This document shows positions 27,926-37,526 of a DNA stretch of 64,000 bases, piece by piece. The stretch spans positions 1-64,000 of the forward strand of contig NZ_LMDI01000001.1 of NCBI RefSeq assembly GCF_001425785.1, given 5' to 3'. The notes below the pieces were generated by a model, which was not told where the DNA came from, did not search any database, and saw only the letters and a program-made list of their open reading frames with translations. Position 1 is the first letter of the stretch; each line of letters opens with the position of its first letter. The position numbers and the translations under genes are program-made. The DNA comes from Rhizobacter sp. Root1221. GTDB lineage: Bacteria; Pseudomonadota; Gammaproteobacteria; Burkholderiales; Burkholderiaceae_C.

Positions 27926-30046
27926 ATGGTTCACGACGACGAGAAAGCGCAGATCCGGGAGGGCATGGATGCGTTGAAGCGAGGCATCGACGGCTTCCGG
28001 TCTCGCCGTCCGCAGTTGGAGATGGTGGCGACCGTCGCGACAACCCTGGGCCGGTGCCGCGGCGACGACGAGCCCGCCGGCGACGGGGACCACATCGCCG
28101 TGATCGAGGCTGGCACCGGGACAGGCAAGTCCTTTGGTGCGCTGGTGCCGGCGCTCGTGATGGCCCGATCGCGAGGGCGGCGATTGGTGGTTTCGAGCTC
28201 CACCGTCGCGTTGCAGCACCAGTATGCCGAGAAGGATGCGCCAACGCTGCAGCGCCTGCTTCCCATGGGGTTTACCTTCGCGGTGGCCAAGGGCCGCCGG
28301 CGCTACGCTTGCACCGCAAAGCTGCTCGGCGAAGCCTCGGATGCCGGCCAGCACGAACTCGACATGGACGACGATGCTGATCGCAACCCACCCGAGACCG
28401 CGGCCGTTCGGCGGCGCCGCACGATCATCCTTCAACTGGCCGAGTCGTTCGAGGCCGAACGCTGGAACGGGGATCGCGACGAACTCGCTGTCCCCGTGCC
28501 CGACGAGATCTGGTCGGATCTCACGACCGATCGGCAAGGCTGTTCGGGGAACCGATGTTCCGAGTTCGCTCGGTGTCCGTTCTACGCGGCCCGACAGCGC
28601 GTGAAGGACGCGGACGTCGTCATCGCGAACCACGACCTCGTGTTGTCTGCGCTATCGGTCGAGGCCGGTGGAGTCCTTCCGCTGCCGACGGAGACCGTCT
28701 ACGTCTTCGATGAGGCGCACAGCCTGGCCGCCAAGGCCATCGAGCACATGTCGGCCAAGCATGCGCTTCGAGGCGCGCAGGAGTGGCTCCATGGCGCCGT
28801 TGAAGCGGTCCGTGACGCCGTCCTGGCGCTGCGCCTCGACGAGACGCTGCTGCGGGACGCGCAGTTGTCCGCGGTGACCGCGGCCGACGAGCTTGAGCAG
28901 CTTCGGCTGCGCATCCACGCGATGCGAGCGTTCGAGGACAAGCGCGCGCGGCGCTTCAAGAACGGCAAGCTGCCCGAGTGGATGCGCGCGAGCGGAGAAC
29001 GGGTCCGCGAAGCCGGTCGAGGCCTCGAGAAGACGTTCGTAGCGCTACGCGAGGCCATGCTGGAGCGCGCGCCGTCCGAGGGCAGCCTGGTCACCCGCGT
29101 TCTCGGCGCTCTGGGCTTCTACGTGGGGAAGTTGGAGAACTTCCTCGCCACCTGGGACCTGATGTTGGAGGAGGAAGGCGAGGGCGAGATCCCGGTCGCT
29201 CGCTGGGTCGAGCTGCACGACGAGGGCGGGGTGAAAGACTACCTCGTGTGTGCGGCGCCGATCGGCGGCAGCGAGCGGCTTCGCAAGCTACTGTGGAACC
29301 GCGCCAGCGCGGTCGTGCTGATGTCGGCAACGCTGACCTCCTGCGGGAGCTTCGACCTCTTCCTGAACCAGACAGGCTTGACTGTCTATCGCGGGCTCCA
29401 CTTCCTGCAGGTCGAGTCGCCATTCAACTACCGAGCGAATGCCAAGCTGGTCATCCCGGCGATGAAGTGCGACCCGACCGACGTACAGGCGCACACCGAC
29501 GAGGTCATCGAGCGCATGCCGCAGCTCGTGCACAACCAAGGCACCCTGGTGCTCTTTGCCTCGGCCAAGCAGATGAAGGCCGTCTTTGCCGGACTCCCAG
29601 AGCCACTGCGGCGAATCAGTCTGGTGCAAGGCACCATGCCGAAGATGGAGATGCTGGCGCGCCACCGAGCGGCCATTGATCGGGGCGACAGGTCGGTGCT
29701 GTTCGGCCTCCAGAGCATGGCCGAGGGTGTGGACCTGCCGGGAGACTACTGCACGCACGTCGTCTGGGCCAAGCTCCCATTCTCTGTGCCGGACTCACCA
29801 CTGGAGGAGGCACGGCGGGAGTGGATCGAAGGGCAGGGCCGATCCTACTTCATGGAAGTGACCGTGCCGGAGACTGCGCAGCGCTTCAAGCAAGGCCTGG
29901 GACGTTTGATCCGGACTACCGAGGATCGGGGTGTGGTGACAGTGCTTGACAGCCGCCTGATCACCAAGCGTTGGGGATCGTTGCTGATGCGCGGCATTCC
30001 CGACTTCGAGCGCGTGATGGAGCGGCCGTCGCGCATACCGCTGTAG
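27926..30046 (+). CDS. DinG-like Fe-S helicase
   Basis: 706 residues. Superfamily II XPD/DinG type: EAGTGTGKS Walker A at 61-69, FDEAHSL (DEAH 262-265), MSATLTSCGSF, and GLGRLIRTTEDRG as motif VI. Four cysteines, Cys129, Cys206, Cys211 and Cys217, sit in the DinG iron-sulphur-cluster position between Walker A and DEAH. Such enzymes unwind DNA 5' to 3' and resolve R-loops or G-quadruplexes. The ATG is 16 bases after the XPB-like gene. Last gene of the four-gene set; a role in element DNA processing is likely. Confidence 0.9.
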   Translation: MVHDDEKAQIREGMDALKRGIDGFRSRRPQLEMVATVATTLGRCRGDDEPAGDGDHIAVIEAGTGTGKSFGALVPALVMARSRGRRLVVSSSTVALQHQYAEKDAPTLQRLLPMGFTFAVAKGRRRYACTAKLLGEASDAGQHELDMDDDADRNPPETAAVRRRRTIILQLAESFEAERWNGDRDELAVPVPDEIWSDLTTDRQGCSGNRCSEFARCPFYAARQRVKDADVVIANHDLVLSALSVEAGGVLPLPTETVYVFDEAHSLAAKAIEHMSAKHALRGAQEWLHGAVEAVRDAVLALRLDETLLRDAQLSAVTAADELEQLRLRIHAMRAFEDKRARRFKNGKLPEWMRASGERVREAGRGLEKTFVALREAMLERAPSEGSLVTRVLGALGFYVGKLENFLATWDLMLEEEGEGEIPVARWVELHDEGGVKDYLVCAAPIGGSERLRKLLWNRASAVVLMSATLTSCGSFDLFLNQTGLTVYRGLHFLQVESPFNYRANAKLVIPAMKCDPTDVQAHTDEVIERMPQLVHNQGTLVLFASAKQMKAVFAGLPEPLRRISLVQGTMPKMEMLARHRAAIDRGDRSVLFGLQSMAEGVDLPGDYCTHVVWAKLPFSVPDSPLEEARREWIEGQGRSYFMEVTVPETAQRFKQGLGRLIRTTEDRGVVTVLDSRLITKRWGSLLMRGIPDFERVMERPSRIPL

Positions 30047-30433
30047 AACGCCTTTCCACTGGTCTAGCGCGCGGCGTCAGAGCTTTGCGCTGACACAGGC
30101 CGTATAGCTGGCCCCGCTCATTAAGCGGCCAGCCATGCGCAACGGCTGGGTACCTTCAGTCGGCCACAAGTAGCTACCGACGAATGATCGTTGTCGGGCC
30201 GACCGGCCGACAGCTCGAGGGACTTCACACCGCTACTGGGGGGCGCTTGAACACCGAGTCGACGGACTTTCGCCAGGGGCCGAGTGCCGTGCCCCTGCAT
30301 GCCTCTTTGGCGCTTTCGCCGCCGGTTCCATGCCTGTTGATTACTCCTGAGCAACAGGCCAAGAAAGACGTCGGCAGGTCGCATGGAACGATAATGGTGC
30401 AAATCCTTGAGAGCAAGGGGAAAGGAGAGTGCC
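30047..30433. other. Intergenic region before the STAND operon
   Basis: About 390 bases. The frame of the downstream gene stays open from 30184 but without a good start. A strong site AAAGGAGAG at 30421-30429 precedes the mini-ORF. No promoter can be named with confidence. Confidence 0.35.
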
Positions 30434-30487
30434 GTGCCGATCCCGATCAACCGTCCCGGCCGCCGCGCCTGCGGCGCAAGATCATGA
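30434..30487 (+). CDS. 17-codon leader mini-ORF, coupled
   Basis: GTG at 30434 lies 4-5 bases after AAAGGAGAG, the best ribosome binding site in this region. It encodes VPIPINRPGRRACGARS and ends in TGA at 30485-30487, overlapping the ATG of the DUF5677-like gene (ATGA). It may load ribosomes for the downstream gene, or reflect a frameshift that detached the true N-terminus of that gene. Too short for homology. Confidence 0.35.
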   Translation: MPIPINRPGRRACGARS

Positions 30488-31233
30488 ACACCTTCGCGGC
30501 GCTCGGGTTCCTGTCGACCGACGTCGAGCACGAGCGGCGGGCACTACGCAAGCGGTACTCGGCCGAGTTCGCTCAGGTCGAGGCACTGACCGAGCAGGCT
30601 ATGGCCGAGTTGCAGGCGGTCAGCGGTGCGTCCATCCAGGAGTACCTGCTTGGCCTCGGCTACTGGCTGCGCTGCCTCGAAGGCTGCCAGGGCGCGGTGC
30701 TGCTCATCGAGCGCGGCCTGCCGAGCGCGCCGTTCCCGGTCCTGCGCACGGCTTTCGAGTGCCTCTTCTTTGCCTGTGCGCTGTGGCGGAGGCCGGCGCT
30801 TATGGCAAAGCTTCAGGCCGGCCACGACGTGGAGCGCATCAAGCAGGCGCGAACGATGATCGCCGCCGGCGCAGCGTCGCGCGTGCCGCCGGACCGACTT
30901 GCCGAGTTGCAGGCGATCGCCGCGGAGGCGTATCCGTCCGGTACTGGGCTCACGGCCTTCGAAGCCGCTGGCGCTGCCGATCTCGCCCTCGACTACGAGA
31001 CCGCCTATCGAGGATTGGGCATCGCCGGCGCCCACGCATCGCTGCGCAGCCTCGATGACTACTTCGTCGCGCAGCCGGATGGTTCGTTCGATCTCGGCTT
31101 CGAGCCCAGCTCGAAGCGGACGGCTTGGCTGCTCGGCCTGGTGACCACCTGCCTGCGCGGAGGGATTGAGCGTCACCGCGAGGCGCACTCGCGCAGGTCG
31201 GACGCCTCCACGCCGCCGGGCCCCTCGCGATGA
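30484..31233 (+). CDS. DUF5677-like helical protein, partner of STAND NTPase
   Basis: 249 residues, nearly all helical. The segment GYWLRCLEGCQGAVLLIERG (59-78) and LRTAFECLFFACALWRRPAL (87-106) resembles DUF5677-type proteins of unknown function. An RHREAH (R230-x4-H235) near the C-terminus fits the HEPN RNase pattern but could be chance. Its ATG overlaps the stop of a 17-codon mini-ORF, and its own stop overlaps the start of the 1769-residue gene (ATGA), so all three are co-translated. Probably a partner in a two-protein defence system; family assignment is tentative. Confidence 0.6.
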   Translation: MNTFAALGFLSTDVEHERRALRKRYSAEFAQVEALTEQAMAELQAVSGASIQEYLLGLGYWLRCLEGCQGAVLLIERGLPSAPFPVLRTAFECLFFACALWRRPALMAKLQAGHDVERIKQARTMIAAGAASRVPPDRLAELQAIAAEAYPSGTGLTAFEAAGAADLALDYETAYRGLGIAGAHASLRSLDDYFVAQPDGSFDLGFEPSSKRTAWLLGLVTTCLRGGIERHREAHSRRSDASTPPGPSR

Positions 31234-34200
31234 CGAGCAAGGGCAAGGAACAGACCAAGGCCAAGCCGACGCGCAACAGAAAGAGCGTGGTCGGGCGGGC
31301 AAGCGCCGCGACCAAGCGCGAGCGCAAACCGCGCCGCGTCGATGAGGCGCCCGCGATCGCCAGCCCGGCCGCCGCGGGGCCGGCCGGCCCCCGGCTGGAG
31401 GGGCACGTCGGTGCACAGTATCTGCTGCCGCTGCTATCGGGCGGTGAAGCCCGTGGACTGCCGGGCGTCGTAATCACGCGCGTTGCGTTCCAGCGTGCCG
31501 GCCTTGGCCACCCGATGGACGACCTCATCGTCACCGGGCACGACAGCCAAGGCGCGCCGGCCACCCTCGAATTGCAGGCGAAGCGAACGATCGCTTTCAC
31601 CGCGGGCGACAGCGTGTTCGTTGACGTGGCCGCGCTGGCCTGCCGCGCGGCGGCCAAGCCCGAGTTCGAGACGACGCGATACGAACTCGCGGTGGCGATC
31701 GCGCGCACGTCCACCAAGATCGAGCAGCACGTCCAGGACGTGCTGACGTGGGCGCGCCAGTACCAGAATCCTGAGGACTTCTTCCGGCGTCTGAACCAAG
31801 CCGGCACCGCCCATCAGGGCATGCGTGACTTTGTCGAAGCTTTCCGAGGTCACATGCGCACGGCTGGCGCGCTGCACGACGACGCGGCCGTGTGGCGGCT
31901 GCTGCGACGCTTCCAGGTCCTCGCGTTCGACTTCGAGCAGCCTGGTTCGATGTGCGCGCTGTATGCACGTGAGCGCTGTGCCGCGCTGCTCGCTCCACAG
32001 GAAGTGGGCCGCGCGGGCCAGCTCTGGGACTCGTTGCAGCAGATCGCCTTGGAGGTCGATGCCGTCGGCGGGGACCTGGACGCCACGGCGCTGCGTGAGC
32101 GAATTGTTGGCGGGCTCCGCTACCGGCTCACCGGCGACCGGCGCTTGCATGTCGCACGCGACCGGCTCGCGGAGGCTGCGGAGAACACGCTGGCCACCAT
32201 CGGCACGCGCGTCCACGGCGTGCCGCTCGACCGTGGAAACCGCGTGGCCGCAGCACTGTCTTCGTTCGAGCAGGGCAGGTACCTCGAGATTCGTGGTGCC
32301 GGCGGCGTCGGCAAGTCGGGAGTCCTGAAAGATCTCGCACAGCATCTCGGCGTTGAGGCCCGCGTCGTCGTCGTCGCACCGCATCGCATTCCGGGAGGAG
32401 GGTGGGCGGTGCTGCAAGCGCAGCTCGGTTGCGACGCGAACGCCCGTGAACTTCTGACCGATCTGGCGGGCGACGGTGGGGCAACGCTGTTCATCGACGG
32501 CCTCGACCGCTTCGATGATCCCGGCCAGCGAGCCACCGTCTCGGACCTGATCTGTGCGGCAGCGCAGGTGCGCGGGTTCCGGGTGGTGGTGACGGCGCGG
32601 CTGGACTTCGACGCCGACGCGCGCGCGTGGCTGCCGACACTGGCGCTGCAGGAACTCGGCGAAGCGCCACCGTTGGTCATCGATGAGCTCAGCGATGACG
32701 AGGTGAGTTGGCTTGCGAACGCCGACCCTGCGCTAGCCGCGCTCCTGCGGCCCGGACATCCCGCCGAGAAACTGGCGCGCAACCTCTACCGCCTGAATCG
32801 GCTCGTGCGCAGCGCGGCAGCCGAGGGCGCCGCGCCGTTCAGCGAAGCGCAGATGGCCCTGCAGTGGTGGACCTCGGGCGACGCTGTTGACGCCACAGGT
32901 CGCCTGGATCGGCGTCGCGTGCTTCGGGCATTGGCCGTGCATTCGCTGCTGGCCTCGTCGGCGCCGATGGACAGCAGCGCCTTGTCGGCGGAGGCGATCG
33001 CTGCACTGACCGAGAGCGGTTCGCTGCGAGCGGTCAGTTCGGTCCGCGTCGAGCCCACGCACGACGTGCTGCGTGATTGGGCGATCGGATGCCTCCTCTA
33101 TGAAGAGCCCGGGCATTTCGCTGCGTTCGCGCTGGAGAGCCCGGCGCCGATGCGCCTGGTGCGCGGTGTGGAGCTGGCTGCGCGGTTGCACGCGGAGTCC
33201 GGCAACGATGCGGCGGCATGGCGAGCACTGCTTGATCGAGTGAGCCTGCCCGGCGCACACGGCTCGTGGCGTCGCGCTGTGCTGCTCGCCCTCGCTCGTT
33301 CGGAGCGCGCGCAAGAAGCGCTTTATCGTTGCTTGCCGACCCTGGCCGCCGACGACGCAGAACTGCTTTCGGACCTCGTCCGTGCGGCCATCACCGTCGA
33401 CTCCCAGCCAGCTGCGCCGCTCTGGGCGGCGCTCGGTGCCGACACGAGCAAGCTCACCGATGACTTCGTCGCGCCGCGCGGACCGGCATGGTTCAACCTG
33501 ATTGCCTGGTCGCTTGCCATCGGGGACCGCCTGCATGACGGCGCCGTGCCGCAGTTCGTCGATCTCTACGGCCGCTGGTGCAGCGCGTTTGCGGGGCAGG
33601 ACGCGTTGTCACCTCTGCTGGTAGCGCGCCTGCATGCCTGGCTGGTCGAGGTCGAGGCGAAGAACCACCCGAAGGCGTCGGGCTTCCAAGCGTGGATGGC
33701 CGCCAAGGAAGCGCCCGGGTTGTCGATGACGACAGCGCAGGAGAGTGAGCTGCGAACGGTCTTTCTCCTGTGGTGCAAGCTCCGCCCGGCCGACGCAGAG
33801 GCGTACCTGCGCGGGGTGGCTGCCCATCCGCATCGGCACGTTCTGTTCCGCCAGCTGTTGTCGTTCGTTGGCACCGCGCCCTATGCGGCGCCGCAGGCTG
33901 TGGCAGACCTGTTCCTGCAGGCACTGCCCGAAGGGGACTCTGAAGAAGACGATCGGCGCTCGCGGATGCGAGATGCCTTCGTGGCATGGGACCTGGAGTA
34001 CTTCCCCGCGTCGCCGGCGCGCGCGCCGTTCCTCGATCTGCTGCAGGCGAACAAGGAGCAGGGGCTGCGGCTGGTGCACGGCATTGTCGCGCATGCCGTG
34101 CGACGGCGCTCTCGCGGCCGCGAGCCAGGCGACAGCCGCATCGAGGTTCTGCTTCACAGCGGGCCGCGCTCGTTCCCCTGGCGCCAGTCCTACACGTGGT

Positions 34201-36539
34201 CTCGCGCCCAGGACAGCCACATCGTCGCGTCGGCTCTGATGGCCTTGGAAGCGTGGGCGCATCTGCGCATCGAGCGCGGGGAGCCCGTGCAGGATGTGAT
34301 CGATGACGTGCTGGGCCCTGAAGGATACCCCGCGGCCTACCTGCTTGTTGCGGTCGACGTGATGCTGTCGCACTGGCCCAAGTCGCGAGAGTGCCTGTGG
34401 CCGTTCGCGGCATCGGCCGAGTTGCTGGCGCTGGATCGTCAGCGGATTGCCAACGACAAGGTGAACGGCAACGGCATCTTCACCGCCTGGGTGCACCCCG
34501 AGCCGGCCGGGGCGGTCAGGCTGGATAATCTGCGGCGTCGACTTTCGCGCCGCACGGCGCTCGATGCCGTGCTCTTCGAATTCGGGTTGCACGGACCCGC
34601 AGATATGCGCGAAGCAATGCGACAGGCGCTGCGGGGCGAAGCGGCACGAATCGGAGCGCCGGATGCTGAGAGCCGCGGCATGGCCGATCCGAGATTTGCC
34701 GCGATGAGCGCGTTGAATCGGCTCGATGCAGCGAACTATGTGCCCGCGGGCGCGGACGAGGGTGGCCAACCAATCATCGAGTATGTGCCCCCCGCCGACG
34801 AAGCGCGGCTCGTCGCCGAGTTCCGGGAGAAGGCGCAGCGCGGTGGCGCGGAAGTTGCGATTCGCGGGCAACTCATGCAAGCCCTCACCGAACCGTGCTG
34901 TCCGGCGCAACTTCTCGAGCAGGGCTTGCGTTGGGCGACAGGCGACGCGTCAGTGTCGCAGGGTGCGGATAAGGACGAGCAGGGCTGGATCGAGCGCACC
35001 CGGTTCACCGTCGCCGCGCTGGTGATGCGCGATGGCTCCCCGGAGGTGAAAGCGGCACATGGCGAGTGGGCACGGGCACAACTAACCCAAGCCGTGATGC
35101 GCGAATCAGACGACAGAGGGTTCGCGCAGCAGTTGCCGTGCAACTCAGCCGCGATCGCGGCGGTCGGGTTCCTGGCGGCATACCGCGACGATCGAGCACA
35201 TGCCGATTTGCGGAGCCTGCTTCAGCTGGCCGCTAGGCGGGATACCGGCATGGCATCGGTGCTGCGCGCAGAACTAGCTGCAAGGCATTCATTGCGCCCC
35301 GAGCTCGAACTGTCGTTGGTTCGCCTCGGCTTGGCATCCGCCATCTATGCCGTGCCGCAACGCGACGACGATGACTCCGGCAGCATTGACGACTATCGAG
35401 CACGAAAGCAAGCGCTAGAGGAGGCGCGCAAGAAGGCCGAGAATGCGAGGCTGCAGGGCGCGGTGGAAGAAGAACTGCGCTGGCTCGCCGGCGAAGGTCG
35501 GGAGCCGGGCTGGCCTGCGCTTCCCGACCCGAACCCGCCCAAGGAGCGACACGCCATCTCACTGGGCAAGCCGCGGCAGAGGCCGAAACGCCGACCCGTG
35601 CCGCCCCGCGAGTTCGGGCTAGATGCGGCGACAGCGGCCCAATGGTTGTCGCTTGCGGTCGAACTGTGGCGCGCGGCTCGCTCCGAATTGCTGGGGGCGC
35701 TGGTGGGGCATTGCTGGCACTGGACCGCCGGCGCGAATGGCGTGGATTGTGGGCTCGATGAGGAGCCCGGCGAAATCGCGTTCGAATGGAACGATGCCTA
35801 TTTCGTGGCCGCGCTCGCAGCCGCGCTCGCAGCCGGGGACGCGGGCATTGAGGAGTACGTGCTCCAGCCCCTCGCTCAATTGCCGGAAGAGCGATTCCTC
35901 AATGCCGCCGACGCCGTGCTGCATGAGCTGGATCGACTGTGGCTGAACGGCGGCGTGGTGTCCGACAGCACGGCCGTGTCGATCCGCGAGGCGCTGGCGA
36001 AGCGACTCGTGGCGACCAGGGCATGGCGCCGCTTGGCGTCCGAGCGCTCCTCTGGAATCGGCATTCACGTTGCCGGAGCGGTCGCCGCGATGTTCATGGG
36101 ACGGCATGAGATGGGGCGAGGGTCCCGCTGCTATGTGCTTCCCCCTGGAGCGGCGCGTGTTGATTTTCTCCTGCCAATGCTCACGCCATTGGCCGAGCAG
36201 GCAGCCGGGTCCGCGTTCGTCGGCATGGCGTTCCTCGGACTGCTGGAGGTGGAGCCGCACGCGGAGCGGCTGATGTTCATGGCCCGTGCGGTGGCGGCGT
36301 GGTGGCGGGTGCAGGGCGCGAATGCCGAGTTCTGGAGCGACCAAGGGATCGGGCGGCGCCTGTGCGATTGGATCGATAAGGCGTTACTTGCTGCGCCTGT
36401 CTCGCCGGCGGTACTTGACAGCGCGGAACTCACCTCGATCGTGGACACCTTGCTGCAATGCGGTACGCCGTTGGCGAGGGCGCTCGAGGAGCGCCTCGCA
36501 GACTGCCGAAAGGGATACTGCGACCAGTCCCGGCGCTGA
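31230..36539 (+). CDS. Large QxK-nuclease/STAND-like NTPase, candidate antiviral protein
   Basis: 1769 residues, coupled to the upstream gene by ATGA. A basic, disordered N-terminus (1-55) leads to a nuclease-like domain: HPMDDLIV (Asp97, Asp98) then LELQAKRT with Gln116-x-Lys118, the QxK pattern of Cap4/DUF4297-type effector nucleases. A P-loop follows, RGAGGVGKS (355-363, Lys362), with Walker B FIDGLDRFDD (Asp423-Asp426 region) and sensor VVVTARLD, as in STAND NTPases. The remaining 1200 residues are helical repeats, a likely sensor. N-terminal nuclease, central STAND module and long repeat region are the architecture of Avs-type antiviral proteins, but I cannot assign a known Avs type. Confidence 0.7.
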   Translation: MTSKGKEQTKAKPTRNRKSVVGRASAATKRERKPRRVDEAPAIASPAAAGPAGPRLEGHVGAQYLLPLLSGGEARGLPGVVITRVAFQRAGLGHPMDDLIVTGHDSQGAPATLELQAKRTIAFTAGDSVFVDVAALACRAAAKPEFETTRYELAVAIARTSTKIEQHVQDVLTWARQYQNPEDFFRRLNQAGTAHQGMRDFVEAFRGHMRTAGALHDDAAVWRLLRRFQVLAFDFEQPGSMCALYARERCAALLAPQEVGRAGQLWDSLQQIALEVDAVGGDLDATALRERIVGGLRYRLTGDRRLHVARDRLAEAAENTLATIGTRVHGVPLDRGNRVAAALSSFEQGRYLEIRGAGGVGKSGVLKDLAQHLGVEARVVVVAPHRIPGGGWAVLQAQLGCDANARELLTDLAGDGGATLFIDGLDRFDDPGQRATVSDLICAAAQVRGFRVVVTARLDFDADARAWLPTLALQELGEAPPLVIDELSDDEVSWLANADPALAALLRPGHPAEKLARNLYRLNRLVRSAAAEGAAPFSEAQMALQWWTSGDAVDATGRLDRRRVLRALAVHSLLASSAPMDSSALSAEAIAALTESGSLRAVSSVRVEPTHDVLRDWAIGCLLYEEPGHFAAFALESPAPMRLVRGVELAARLHAESGNDAAAWRALLDRVSLPGAHGSWRRAVLLALARSERAQEALYRCLPTLAADDAELLSDLVRAAITVDSQPAAPLWAALGADTSKLTDDFVAPRGPAWFNLIAWSLAIGDRLHDGAVPQFVDLYGRWCSAFAGQDALSPLLVARLHAWLVEVEAKNHPKASGFQAWMAAKEAPGLSMTTAQESELRTVFLLWCKLRPADAEAYLRGVAAHPHRHVLFRQLLSFVGTAPYAAPQAVADLFLQALPEGDSEEDDRRSRMRDAFVAWDLEYFPASPARAPFLDLLQANKEQGLRLVHGIVAHAVRRRSRGREPGDSRIEVLLHSGPRSFPWRQSYTWSRAQDSHIVASALMALEAWAHLRIERGEPVQDVIDDVLGPEGYPAAYLLVAVDVMLSHWPKSRECLWPFAASAELLALDRQRIANDKVNGNGIFTAWVHPEPAGAVRLDNLRRRLSRRTALDAVLFEFGLHGPADMREAMRQALRGEAARIGAPDAESRGMADPRFAAMSALNRLDAANYVPAGADEGGQPIIEYVPPADEARLVAEFREKAQRGGAEVAIRGQLMQALTEPCCPAQLLEQGLRWATGDASVSQGADKDEQGWIERTRFTVAALVMRDGSPEVKAAHGEWARAQLTQAVMRESDDRGFAQQLPCNSAAIAAVGFLAAYRDDRAHADLRSLLQLAARRDTGMASVLRAELAARHSLRPELELSLVRLGLASAIYAVPQRDDDDSGSIDDYRARKQALEEARKKAENARLQGAVEEELRWLAGEGREPGWPALPDPNPPKERHAISLGKPRQRPKRRPVPPREFGLDAATAAQWLSLAVELWRAARSELLGALVGHCWHWTAGANGVDCGLDEEPGEIAFEWNDAYFVAALAAALAAGDAGIEEYVLQPLAQLPEERFLNAADAVLHELDRLWLNGGVVSDSTAVSIREALAKRLVATRAWRRLASERSSGIGIHVAGAVAAMFMGRHEMGRGSRCYVLPPGAARVDFLLPMLTPLAEQAAGSAFVGMAFLGLLEVEPHAERLMFMARAVAAWWRVQGANAEFWSDQGIGRRLCDWIDKALLAAPVSPAVLDSAELTSIVDTLLQCGTPLARALEERLADCRKGYCDQSRR

Positions 36540-36679
36540 CCGTTGCGCTCGCAAGCTTGGTCCCTCGCACTTCATGCGGATGGGCCGCGGCCGCGGCTTG
36601 AAGGTGAATTTCAGGGGCGGCATTTGGGTCCGACTGGCGGCTTTGCGGCCGCTGGATCAGTACAGTGGATGTCGCTTGT

Positions 36680-36741
36680 GGGTCGTCAACGACCGCCGAA
36701 GCTACCATCCCGACCGACAGCATTGCGGCTCTGAGCAGCCC
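36680..36741. repeat. 62-nt inverted repeat, left copy
   Basis: Its reverse complement matches 41213-41274 at 55 of 62 positions. The two copies face each other around the segment holding the basic membrane protein, the Zn-binding gene and sbcD. Confidence 0.8.
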
Positions 36742-36948
36742 GTCAAAACGCGGGCGACGGCTATGTGATCATCACCTGCCGCTCGAGCGCGTTGGACAGC
36801 CTACTCTTGCCGGCCTAGAGCAGTCGGCAACGAAGGGCCGCTCTCCTGCGTTCCGGTTCTTCCTCGTGGGTCTGCTGCCCTCAGATCTGGATCTTGATCC
36901 ATCGTTCAACGCGCCCCAGATAACGGGAACTGTCGTGGTGACTTCGGC

Positions 36949-36983
36949 AAAAAAAAATGAGGTGGCCCAGGGAGAGCCACCTC
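36949..36983 (-). terminator. Factor-independent terminator
   Basis: On the minus strand GAGGTGGC and GCCACCTC form an 8-bp stem followed by nine T. It lies about 150 bases past the stop of the minus-strand gene at 37137. Confidence 0.8.
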
Positions 36984-37136
36984 AAAGGAGGCGATGGATC
37001 TCGGCGCACGTTGCGCTTGTTGTTCGGAATTCAGAGGGTCAAAGCCTCTCCGCTAGCTCTTACTGCTCAAGTGGGGATTGGATGCGAGAACCCAGGTGGG
37101 ACAGCTTTGGATTTCGCCTTCGTCCCGCCGGAGATC

Positions 37137-37526
37137 TCAACAGATCACCAGCAGCAGGACGGACAAGAGAATCGCACCGACAACCTTGATTGCCAGGTGC
37201 CACGTCATGGCGTGGATGGCAACATTCGTGACGTGCTTGATCGCATCGACGATCGCTAGTAGGACTTCTGTCCAGGGCGGTCGTCGCTCGGTGGGCCTCA
37301 TTGCACGCTCGCCGATGGGGCGCGCAGGTGAGAAATGGATCTCCGAGTTCGAGATGTAGAGGTTGATTGCAACTTCGCCACCATCTTTCAGCATGGGGTG
37401 GCGCGCGCTTTTAACGTGGCCAGTACGGCGTGCTTGCGTCCGTACAGGCCTCTGACTGTGAGAGCGCTTCTTGCGCTTCGAGGACATTCTCTTTGGCTTC
37501 GAAGCTGATCTCTGTTTTCGTTTCAT
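37137..37526 (-). CDS. Basic, C-terminally anchored membrane protein
   Basis: 129 residues starting MKRKQRSASKPKRMSSKRKK, with about 40 strongly basic N-terminal residues, a short middle domain and one hydrophobic C-terminal helix (about 111-128, IKVVGAILLSVLLLVIC). A tail-anchored protein with a nucleic-acid-like basic head. ATG at 37526 follows AAGGAAGA. It has its own terminator at 36949-36983. Lies opposite the surrounding genes. Function unknown; a toxin, or a DNA-to-membrane tether, would fit the shape. Confidence 0.6.
   Translation of the reverse strand: MKRKQRSASKPKRMSSKRKKRSHSQRPVRTQARRTGHVKSARHPMLKDGGEVAINLYISNSEIHFSPARPIGERAMRPTERRPPWTEVLLAIVDAIKHVTNVAIHAMTWHLAIKVVGAILLSVLLLVIC

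Larger units (their letters stand above)
36540..37136. other. Unassigned stretch with repeat and terminator
   Basis: Between the large STAND gene and the minus-strand basic membrane protein. Holds a 62-nt repeat at 36680-36741 that recurs inverted at 41213-41274, and a terminator at 36949-36983. No gene is supported. Confidence 0.5.
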
